Origin: Eikenella corrodens
GTDB taxonomy: Bacteria > Pseudomonadota > Gammaproteobacteria > Burkholderiales > Neisseriaceae
DNA length: 64,000 bases
Assembly: GCF_900187105.1 (NCBI RefSeq)
Contig: NZ_LT906482.1
Location: forward strand, 1,736,001-1,800,000
Direction of reading: 5' to 3'
The notes below the pieces were generated by a model. It was not told where the DNA came from, did not search any database, and saw only the letters and a list, made by a program, of their open reading frames with translations. The position numbers and the translations under genes are program-made. Shown in pieces: positions 55,665-62,761 of this stretch; the first letter of the stretch is position 1; every line of letters starts with the position of its first letter.

Positions 55665-55743
55665 TCAGGTAGCCTTTACCGGCTGGGGAACGGGATAATT
55701 TGCTATCAGATAAACCTCTTCGGCACGGCAAGTTTCATATATC
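55665..55743 (-). pseudogene. Severed 3' end of the Imm45-type gene
   Basis: Read on the minus strand from the target repeat, this encodes ETCRAEEVYLIANYPVPQPVKAT and a stop codon supplied by a DUS (TGA at 55667-55665). It continues in frame from residue Tyr86 of the gene at 59094-59375 once the 3.4-kb ISL3 element and one target repeat are removed. Confidence 0.75.
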
Positions 55744-55830
55744 GGGTAAGCGGATTAAATGGTTGATCTTACCTTTGCATGAGAGTGAGACAGACTAGCA
55801 TCTCATCGGATTATCTGGTTGATGCTTCAC

Positions 55831-56238
55831 CTACTGCTGGTGCATGTTTCCTTCGCTAATTCCAGCAAGAACCCCACACGCCTCAACTTCCCGGTCATCG
55901 TTGCAACTCGCTCTCAGTGAAACGAGTTGTTTCTCAAGCGCTTGCAGAGCGGTTATCTGCGACCGCACATGAGAGATGTGATCATCGAGCAAGGCGTTGA
56001 CGGCGGTACAAGGCTGATGAGGGTCGTCCTGATAGCTCTGTAGTTCGTGAATCTCAGCCAGTGACAGGCCCAGGATTCTGCAGCGACGGATGAAGGCCAG
56101 CCCCTCACCATGCTTCTCGGTATAGACACGGTAACCGTTGTCCTGCCGATCAGGCGGCGGCAATAAGCCCTGCTGTTCATAGAAGCGGATCGTCTGTGTT
56201 TCGACCCCTACCAACCGCGCCAACTGACCAATGCGCAT
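55831..56238 (-). CDS. cadR: Cd(II)/Pb(II)-responsive MerR-family regulator
   Basis: The protein is 135 aa. The N-terminal MerR HTH (MRIGQLARLVGVETQTIRFYEQQGLLPPPDRQDNGYRVY; two adjacent motifs) is followed by a dimerisation helix and metal-binding cysteines in HQPCTAVN, RASCNDD and EACGVL, the C77/C112/C119-like pattern of CadR/PbrR. The Met at 56238 is preferred because GGGAGGAGG lies just upstream; a Met five codons earlier is less well placed. It is divergent from the exporter and should act on the 19-bp spaced promoter between them. Confidence 0.9.
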   Translation of the reverse strand: MRIGQLARLVGVETQTIRFYEQQGLLPPPDRQDNGYRVYTEKHGEGLAFIRRCRILGLSLAEIHELQSYQDDPHQPCTAVNALLDDHISHVRSQITALQALEKQLVSLRASCNDDREVEACGVLAGISEGNMHQQ

Positions 56239-56269
56239 CAGCCTCCTCCCCAACGGATTCTTTACTCTA

Positions 56270-56300
56270 TTGACCTTATAGTAGCTTTATAGTTTAAAAT
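56270..56300 (+). promoter_or_regulatory. MerR-type promoter/operator of the metal exporter
   Basis: TTGACC (56270-56275) and TAAAAT (56295-56300) are separated by 19 bp, the over-long spacing that MerR-type activators correct by twisting DNA. The spacer contains the imperfect dyad CTTATAG-TAG-CTTTATAG. This also rules out the ATG at 56299, which overlaps the -10 element, as the start of the exporter gene. Confidence 0.82.
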
Positions 56301-56334
56301 GGTACCACAACATTGTTCAAGTGGATGTAGTATC

Positions 56335-57231
56335 ATGAGCAAATCCTGTGGTGGCGCCTGTGGCGGTGATGCAACGTCCGCAGCGGATACCGATATACAG
56401 GCCTCCTCCGAGGCGCCAGGGAGATGGGTCAGTGTTTATGCCGTGCCGAAGATGGACTGTCCATCAGAAGAACGAATGATTCGCCTAGCCCTGAACGGCT
56501 TTGAGGAGATTCGGGCGCTGTCCTTCGACTTGTCGAACCGCCGGCTGAAGGTCGTGCATGACGGCGAGGTCGAGCCCGTCACCTCGAAACTGAAGACCTT
56601 GGGGCTAGGCGCCTCGCTTCAGGAAACCGTCGCTGCAAATCCGGAGACCATCAAGGCCGCCGAGTTTTCGGCAGCTTCTGCTAAGCAAGAATCCGGGACC
56701 CTGCGCTGGTTGCTCGGCATCAATGCACTTCTGTTCGTGGTGGAAATGACTGCCGGTTTGATCGCCCGGTCCACCGGCCTGATTGGAGAATCCCTGGACA
56801 ATTTTGCCGATGCGGCGGTGTACGGGCTTGCCCTTTATGCGGTTGGACATAGCGTGAAAATGCAGGTACGTGCCGCGCATCTTGCTGGTGTACTGCAACT
56901 GATCTTGGCTGTGGGCGTGCTCGTAGAGGTGGTGAGACGCTTTGTATTCGGTAGTGAGCCTGAATCGCTGGTGATGATGGCTATCGCATTCGTCGCATTG
57001 ATTGCCAATACCAGTTGTCTGCTGCTCATATCCAAACATCGGGAAGGCGGGGCGCACATGAAGGCAAGCTGGATATTCTCGGCCAACGACGTGGTGATCA
57101 ACCTGGGGGTCATCACCGCCGGCGCCCTGGTCGCGTGGACCGGTTCCAATTATCCGGATCTGATTATCGGCACCATCGCGGGGGGCATTGTACTTAACGG
57201 TGCCAGACGCATTTTGGCGTTGAAGGGTTAA
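56335..57231 (+). CDS. Cation diffusion facilitator with N-terminal metal-binding part
   Basis: The protein is about 298 aa. A cysteine-rich N-terminus (MSKSCGGACGGD) and an HMA-like domain (about residues 35-95, VYAVPKMDCPSEERMIRLAL, with MDCxSEE as the metal site) precede a CDF membrane domain with about six helices (from about 118). The pattern ESLDNFADAAVYG carries the HxxxD-like metal site of the family as DNFAD, and FSANDVVINLG the second. It should export divalent metal such as Cd, Pb or Zn. It is controlled by the adjacent MerR-type gene. lspA follows after 3 bp, so the two are one transcript. Confidence 0.88.
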   Translation: MSKSCGGACGGDATSAADTDIQASSEAPGRWVSVYAVPKMDCPSEERMIRLALNGFEEIRALSFDLSNRRLKVVHDGEVEPVTSKLKTLGLGASLQETVAANPETIKAAEFSAASAKQESGTLRWLLGINALLFVVEMTAGLIARSTGLIGESLDNFADAAVYGLALYAVGHSVKMQVRAAHLAGVLQLILAVGVLVEVVRRFVFGSEPESLVMMAIAFVALIANTSCLLLISKHREGGAHMKASWIFSANDVVINLGVITAGALVAWTGSNYPDLIIGTIAGGIVLNGARRILALKG

Positions 57232-57234
57232 ATA

Positions 57235-57747
57235 ATGCTCATTATTGGCAAAAAGCTCTCGCCGTATGCCCTATTGTCCATATCGGGCCTGCTGGCAGCG
57301 TCTGATCAGGCTGTAAAGTGGCTGGTGCAGCAATCAATGGCCTATGGCGAGTATGTTTCGGTGACCCCGTTCTTTAACTGGGTGCACCTATGGAACACCG
57401 GTGCCGCATTCAGTCTTTTTGCGAATGGTGGAGGCTGGCAGCGCTACTTTTTTATCGGAATCGCGGTAGTGGTCTCGATTTTTCTGATCAAGCTGATCCT
57501 TGAAAATCGTCATAAAGGAGAAGCCATCGCTTACAGTCTTATCCTCGGTGGCGCCATGGGCAACCTGATTGACCGGGTCTTTCGCGGCTATGTTGTGGAT
57601 TCCTTTGATTTCTATTGGCGAGACTGGCATTGGCCGGCCTTCAACCTGGCTGATATTGCAATTGTCCTCGGTGCCTTACTTTTCGTTTCCAGCAGCTTGT
57701 TGGGTAAAAAAGCAAACACCAATGCCGAGTCGGATGGATCTGACTGA
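57235..57747 (+). CDS. lspA: Signal peptidase II carried on the ISL3 element
   Basis: The protein is 170 aa with four membrane helices. The catalytic aspartates are in GNLIDRVFRGYVVDSFDF and FNLADIAIVLG, and NTGAAFSLF is the conserved substrate-binding motif. LspA removes signal peptides from prolipoproteins and is inhibited by globomycin. This is an extra copy, beyond the chromosomal lspA expected elsewhere; such copies are standard passengers of ISPpu12-type and lead-resistance (pbr) modules. It starts 3 bp after the exporter stop. Confidence 0.93.
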   Translation: MLIIGKKLSPYALLSISGLLAASDQAVKWLVQQSMAYGEYVSVTPFFNWVHLWNTGAAFSLFANGGGWQRYFFIGIAVVVSIFLIKLILENRHKGEAIAYSLILGGAMGNLIDRVFRGYVVDSFDFYWRDWHWPAFNLADIAIVLGALLFVSSSLLGKKANTNAESDGSD

Positions 57748-57768
57748 CACCTACGCCTATACAACACC

Positions 57769-59058
57769 ATGACCGAACTTCCCGACAACATCCTTCACCT
57801 GCCGCAATACCAAGTACTGGGCTGCAAATCAACCGACGACGAAATGCACTTCCAGGTGGACGTGCCCGATCCCATTGCCTGCGAGGAATGCGGCGTGTAG
57901 GGTGAGTTCGTACGGTTCGGCAAGCGTGACGTTCCCTATCGTGATCTGCCCATCCACGGCAAGCGGGTCACTCTCTGGGTGGTCCGCCGCCGATACACCT
58001 GCCGGGCCTGCAAGACAACATTCAGGCCCCAGCTACCGGAGATGGTGGACGGATTCCGTATGACACTGCGGCTGCATGAGTACGTGGAGAAGGAATCCTT
58101 CAACCACCCCTACACCTTTGTGGCGGCACAGACCGGCCTGGACGAGAAGACGGTGCGCGACATCTTCAACGCCCGCGCCGAGTTCCTGGGGCGCTGGCAC
58201 CGCTTCGAGACGCCCCGCATCCTGGGCATTGACGAGCTATACCTGAACAAGCGCTACCGCTGCATTCTGACCAACATTGAGGAGCGAACCCTGCTCGACC
58301 TGCTGGCCACCCGCCGCCAGGACGTGGTGACCAACTACCTGATGAAGCTGAAAGACCGGCAGAAGGTCGAGATCGTCAGCATGGACATGTGGAACCCCTA
58401 CCGGGCAGCGGTCAAGGCTGTACTGCCCCAGGCCCGTATCGTGGTCGATAAGTTCCATGTGGTGCGCATGGCCAACGATGCCCTAGAGAGAGTGCGCAAG
58501 GGCCTCAGAAAGGAGCTGAAACCGTCCCAGAGCCGGACTCTCAAGGGAGACCGGAAAATCCTGCTGAAACGCGCTCACGAAGTCTCAGACCGGGAGCGCC
58601 TCATCATGGAGACCTGGACAGGCGCGTTCCCGCAACTGCTGGCCGCCTACGAGCACAAGGAGCGCTTCTACGGCATCTGGGACGCCACCACACGGCTCCA
58701 GGCAGAAGCCGCCCTGGACGAGTGGATAGCCACCATCCCGAAGGGCCAAAAGGAAGTCTGGAGCGATCTGGTCAGGGCAGTGGGAAACTGGCGTGAAGAG
58801 ACCATGACCTACTTCGAGATGGACATGCCCGTCACCAACGCTTACACGGAGTCCATCAACCGACTGGCCAAGGACAAGAACCGTGAAGGGCGCGGTTACT
58901 CCTTCGAGGTGATGCGGGCACGAATGCTCTACACCACGAAGCACAAGAAGAAGGCACCGACTGCGAAGGTCTCTCCTTTCTACAAGAAAACCATCGGTTA
59001 CGGACTGCCGGACTTCGCAGAGGAACTCAACTACGGAGTCGATCTATCAACCATCTGA
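57769..59058 (+). pseudogene. ISL3-family transposase interrupted by an amber codon
   Basis: The frame begins MTELPDNILHLPQYQVLGCK and would encode 429 aa but has TAG at 57898-57900, inside the zinc-binding N-terminal region (CEECGV-stop-GEFVRFGKRD...CRACKTTF). Before and after it, the frame matches ISL3 transposase: zf-ISL3 cysteines, helix-turn-helix (TGLDEKTVRDIFN), and the DDE core with GIDELYL, SMDMWNPYRAAV and a late glutamate region (NAYTESINRLAKDKNREGRG). CAG (Gln) to TAG is the simplest explanation. Re-initiation downstream would lose the zinc finger. The element is probably no longer autonomous. Confidence 0.85.
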
Positions 59059-59093
59059 GGGTGGTATCAGATTGATGGGGTGAAGGTGCCCCA

Positions 59094-59375
59094 TCAACCA
59101 TTAAATCCGTATACCCCATATATCCATCGATTCCAATTATCTACCACCCATTCCCGGCTGATACCTGACGCGCCAGCCAGCTCGGCTTCTTGCGGCAGTT
59201 TCACCAAAACCAATCCCGCCTTATGGCCGGTGGCAACCAGCAAACCAAACCTTCTGTCGCCATCTGGCAGCTCCACCAACATCAAATCAACATATTCCTC
59301 ATGCGGATATGCGCCAGGCAGGCGAAGAACCATTCCACGCTTCAAGTTGCCGTGATAATCAAGCAGTTTTTTCAT
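59094..59375 (-). pseudogene. Imm45-type immunity protein gene, C-terminus replaced by the ISL3 end
   Basis: The current frame is 93 aa: MKKLLDYHGNLKRGMVLRLP...HEEYVDLMLVELPDGDRRFGLL...ATGHKAGLVLVKLPQEAEL...SREWVVDNWNRWIY and then GVYGFNG. This is the Imm45 pattern, a family of small cytoplasmic proteins thought to neutralise polymorphic toxins. The last seven residues and stop are read from the terminal inverted repeat of the ISL3 element. The original C-terminus (23 residues) lies at 55665-55743. No toxin gene is adjacent; the next gene upstream is trhP. It may thus be an orphan immunity gene. Confidence 0.78.
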
Positions 59376-59478
59376 GATTGAGCCTTATGCCAGTGCTGGG
59401 CGTTTCTGAAATATAGGCTACCTGAAATGATTGGCAACAGTTTTCAGGTAGCCTTTAAACCCTGATTCGGCAGACGGG

Positions 59479-60834
59479 TTAAGGATTCAATATTCTTGCA
59501 ATTAGCGCCTTATCCTTGCCCGCCATATTCGGAATCTGCACTTGAATGCCGTTGCCGGGGGCCACTTCCGCCGCTTCGCCCCTGCGTTTCATGGCTTGTA
59601 GCACGATGGTTTGGTTGCCCTGCGGGTGGATGATTTCCAGCGTGTCGCCCACGGCGAAGCGGTTTTTCACTTCCACGGTGGCCCAGCCTTCGGCGTCGAT
59701 TTCGGTAACGTGGCCGACGTATTGGCTCTGTTTGGCTACGGAATGGCCGGTGAGGTAGTTTTGGTAGTCTTGCGTTTGGTGGCGCTCGAGGAAGCCGGAG
59801 GTGTAGCCGCGGTTGGCGAGGCCTTCGAGTTCGGCCAGCAGGCTGTAGTCGAAGGGGCGGCCGGCTACGGCGTCGTCGATGGCTTTGCGGTAGGCCTGGG
59901 CCACGCGGGCGACGTAGTACACGGATTTGGTGCGGCCTTCCACTTTGAGGCTGTCCACACCGATGCGGGCGAGCTCGGCCACTTGCTCTACGGCGCGCAA
60001 GTCTTTGGAATTCATGATGTAGGTGCCGTGTTCGTCTTCCATAATCGGCATCATTTCGCCGGGGCGGTTGCTCTCTTCGATGAGGAAGATTTTATTGGCG
60101 GCGGGGTGGCGCACTTGGCCGTTGATGCCTTCGAAGGCGGCGTTGGCTTCTTCTTGGGCTTTGTTGAAATCAAAGCCTTGCAGCAGGCGGGCGTCGCCCA
60201 TTTCGTCGATTTCGGCGGGGTGGACTTTATAGTCCCAGCGGCAGGAGTTGGTGCAGGTGCCTTGGTTGGGGTCGCGGTGGTTGAAGTAGCCGGAGAGCAG
60301 GCAGCGGCCGGAGTAGGCGATGCAGAGTGCGCCGTGTACGAATACTTCGAGCTCGACATTGGGGCATTCTCGGCGGATTTCGGCGATTTCTTCCATGCTC
60401 AATTCGCGCGACAAGATGATGCGTTCCACGCCGATTTTCTGCCAGAATTTCACGCCCCAGTAGTTGGTGGTGTTGGCCTGCACGGAGAGGTGGATGGGCA
60501 TATCTGGCCAGCGTTCGCGGGTAACCATAATCAAGCCGGGGTCGGCCATAATCAGCGCGTCTGGCTTCATGGCAACCAGCGGCTCCATATCGGCCACAAA
60601 GGTTTTGAGCTTGCTGTTGTGCGGCAGGGTGTTGACGGTGAGATAGAACTTTTTACCGCGTGCGTGGGCTTCGGTAATGCCGGCCTGCAATACGTCGAGC
60701 TTGGCGAATTCGTTGTTGCGGGCACGCAGGGAATAGCGCGGGCTGCCGGCATACACGGCATCGGCGCCGTAATCGAAGGCGGTACGCATACGCTCGGGTC
60801 CGCCGGCGGGGAGAAGGAGTTCGGGAGATTTCAT
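59479..60834 (-). CDS. trhP: U32-family protein TrhP (YegQ)
   Basis: The protein is about 451 aa. It begins MKSPELLLPAGGPERMRTAF...YGADAVYAGSPRYSLR, as in YegQ, and has the U32 signature ELEVFVHGALCIAYSGRCLLS with cysteines for an iron-sulfur cluster, followed by TCTNSCRWDY. YegQ/TrhP, with prephenate, makes 5-hydroxyuridine at the wobble position of certain tRNAs; the family is called peptidase U32 for historical reasons. Met at 60834 is preferred over a TTG at 60846 because it matches the family start, although no strong ribosome site is seen. Confidence 0.92.
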   Translation of the reverse strand: MKSPELLLPAGGPERMRTAFDYGADAVYAGSPRYSLRARNNEFAKLDVLQAGITEAHARGKKFYLTVNTLPHNSKLKTFVADMEPLVAMKPDALIMADPGLIMVTRERWPDMPIHLSVQANTTNYWGVKFWQKIGVERIILSRELSMEEIAEIRRECPNVELEVFVHGALCIAYSGRCLLSGYFNHRDPNQGTCTNSCRWDYKVHPAEIDEMGDARLLQGFDFNKAQEEANAAFEGINGQVRHPAANKIFLIEESNRPGEMMPIMEDEHGTYIMNSKDLRAVEQVAELARIGVDSLKVEGRTKSVYYVARVAQAYRKAIDDAVAGRPFDYSLLAELEGLANRGYTSGFLERHQTQDYQNYLTGHSVAKQSQYVGHVTEIDAEGWATVEVKNRFAVGDTLEIIHPQGNQTIVLQAMKRRGEAAEVAPGNGIQVQIPNMAGKDKALIARILNP

Positions 60835-61033
60835 GGCGTGATTCAAATGGGATAAGGGGGTAATCGGAATAGAAGCGGTTTGCTTTCAGGTAGCCTTTAA
60901 GTTATTCGGAGATGCTTTAAACGATTTTCAGGTAGCCCCTTAAGCAGGCTACCTGAAAACGAAGTTTCTGCGAAGCTAAAACTTTGGCTTCCACAGAAGC
61001 GGCAGTAAAACGGATTATAGCGCAAAACGGCGG

Positions 61034-62284
61034 CTAACCGGCTTCGGCGGTGTCGTGTTTGGGCGCGGGCTCCCAAATCTGCGAGGTGAAGAGTTGCGCA
61101 TCGTGCACATAGGGGTTGTTTTGATCCCACACATAGCCAGCAAACACGGCGCTTAGCATACGGTCGGTTTCCGGCGTGCGCTGGCCGCTGAAAATCATGT
61201 CTTGCAGCGTGCCGGAATACCAAGCCTCCACATAGTGCCGGAACACGTTTACGCCAGACATCAGCGGGCGGGCGAATTCGTTTTGCCAGTTCACCTGCTG
61301 GCCGTTCAGTTGGCGAGCCACCAAATCGGCGGCGAGCTTGGCCGAGTGGGTGGCGATGGTAACGCCGGAGGAGAATACCGGATCGAGGAATTCGGCGGCA
61401 TTGCCCAATAGGGCGAAGTGGCGGCCGTAGAGCGATTTTACGCTGGCGGAATAGCCAGGCAGGTAGATGAAGGGGAAGTCGTTATCCCATTGTGCGTTTT
61501 TCAAAATGCGGCGTAGGAACGGCACTTCCAGGGCAAATTTTTTCAGGATAACGGCAGAGCTTTCCTGCCCGAGTTTTTCAGGTAGCCCCACCACGCCGAT
61601 TGAAGCGCGGCCGTTGGAGAAGGGAATCAGCCACAGCCAAATATCGCGGTGTTCGGGGTGGACGCACACTAGGTTTTTATTGCGGTCGAAGGACTGATCG
61701 GTGATGTGGTCTTCGATATGGGTAAAGTGCACGTGGCGTACAGGCAGGTCGGAAGGAATGTCCCAGCTGAGCATGCGCGGTAACACGCGGTGGTAGCCGC
61801 TGGCATCCAGCACGAAACGCGCGCCCAGCACATAAGGATCGCCGCCTTCCTGCTGCACCACCAGTTTGGCGAAATCGCCATGGTTGTCGAAGGCTTTCAC
61901 CGTGGAGCCGAACTGTACGGTTACGCCTTGCTTGATGGCTTCGTCGATCAGGATTTTATCGAAACGGGCACGCTCTACATTGAATGCGGTGGATGGGCCG
62001 GAGGAGAATTTATCGGTGAATTTGAAGCTGGTGTTGCGTTCGCCCCAGGAGAAAGCGAAGCCGTTTTTATATTGAAAGCCGAATCCGGCCTGCACGGCAG
62101 GTAGGAAGCCGGCCTCATGCAGCAACTCTATGCAATGCGGCAGTAGGCTCTCGCCGATAACGAAACGCGGAAAATGCTGCTTTTCCACCACACAAACATT
62201 GAATCCCCGCTTGTTCAATAAAGCAGCCGCCACTGCCCCAGAGGGGCCGGCGCCGATGATAACGACGTCGTAATGCTGAATCAT
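61034..62284 (-). CDS. FAD-dependent oxidoreductase of the flavin-dependent halogenase superfamily
   Basis: The protein is 416 aa. MIQHYDVVIIGAGPSGAVAAALL is the dinucleotide-binding motif; KQHFPRFVIGESLLPHC is shared by flavin-dependent halogenases and their monooxygenase relatives; and IWLWLIPFSNGRASIG contains WxWxIP, a motif long used to tell halogenases from monooxygenases. The conserved lysine of true halogenases could not be placed with confidence. AGNAAEFLDPVFSSG fits the second FAD-binding region. No biosynthetic cluster surrounds it, so the substrate is unknown. A long upstream region with a clear palindrome (62437-62455) may regulate it. Confidence 0.85.
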   Translation of the reverse strand: MIQHYDVVIIGAGPSGAVAAALLNKRGFNVCVVEKQHFPRFVIGESLLPHCIELLHEAGFLPAVQAGFGFQYKNGFAFSWGERNTSFKFTDKFSSGPSTAFNVERARFDKILIDEAIKQGVTVQFGSTVKAFDNHGDFAKLVVQQEGGDPYVLGARFVLDASGYHRVLPRMLSWDIPSDLPVRHVHFTHIEDHITDQSFDRNKNLVCVHPEHRDIWLWLIPFSNGRASIGVVGLPEKLGQESSAVILKKFALEVPFLRRILKNAQWDNDFPFIYLPGYSASVKSLYGRHFALLGNAAEFLDPVFSSGVTIATHSAKLAADLVARQLNGQQVNWQNEFARPLMSGVNVFRHYVEAWYSGTLQDMIFSGQRTPETDRMLSAVFAGYVWDQNNPYVHDAQLFTSQIWEPAPKHDTAEAG

Positions 62285-62761
62285 GTTTTCCCTTTAATTA
62301 TTGGTTTCTGCTCAGCTGCAATTGGTTGGTTGTAAGTAGTGGCAAGATTATTTGTTTTCAGCCAATCAGCCATTGCCTTCCATTACATGGCAGCATGGGC
62401 TTGAATGGTTTGAAAACTATTTATGATTATTAATAATTGGACAAAAATTGTCCAAAACCAACCGCCGTGGGCAACACGGCACGACCTTTGCCTGTTTGAG
62501 CAGTGTTGCCCGGTAAGCAATAGGCCTATAGGCTACCTGAAAGCAATTACTCTGCCAAGCTATATTTATTTTTAAATTAGCGGATTAACTTTATTCCTGC
62601 CACAGCGTATGTTGGCATTAATGTGCTTTCGAGTCTTGTTAGCGGTTTACAGCCCGGCATCGGCAGCAAATTTGTCCGCTAACGCCCGCAGACAGCTTGC
62701 TGGACAGGACGTACAATAATGCCCATTATCCATGGCTACTTGAAACACCAAGGACTCCACC
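62285..62761. other. Regulatory gap between the flavoprotein gene and recB
   Basis: This 477-bp stretch has no convincing gene. It contains one DUS near 62530, a degenerate DUS near 62732, and a 19-nt palindrome (62437-62455). AT-rich sequence (62415-62460) suggests promoters for the divergent genes. Confidence 0.5.
62437..62455. promoter_or_regulatory. Palindromic operator-like site
   Basis: TTGGACAAAAATTGTCCAA has two 8-bp arms, TTGGACAA and TTGTCCAA, around AAA. It lies 153 bp upstream of the flavoprotein start and 307 bp upstream of recB, in an AT-rich stretch. Its symmetry suits a dimeric repressor. The regulator is unknown. Confidence 0.5.

Larger units (their letters stand above)
55744..59116 (+). 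mobile_element. ISL3-family element of ISPpu12 type with metal-resistance cargo
   Basis: The 24-bp ends (55744-55767 and 59093-59116) are inverted repeats with three mismatches, each containing AATGGTTGAT; the 8-bp direct repeats CATATATC flank them exactly (55736-55743, 59117-59124). The 3373-bp length and the gene order merR-type regulator (-), CDF exporter, lspA, transposase fit the ISPpu12 group of ISL3 elements, known from Pseudomonas and other gammaproteobacteria. A third, degenerate copy of the end motif is at 55807-55823. Composition and codon use differ from the Eikenella genes, and no DUS lies inside, consistent with recent arrival. Confidence 0.93.

Noticed and set aside
44192..57900. 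Reassignment of TAG to an amino acid in this organism
   Set aside because: Several normal genes in the window end in TAG (glmS, the DMT transporter, the WYL regulator, the GST) at the expected length, so TAG is an ordinary stop.
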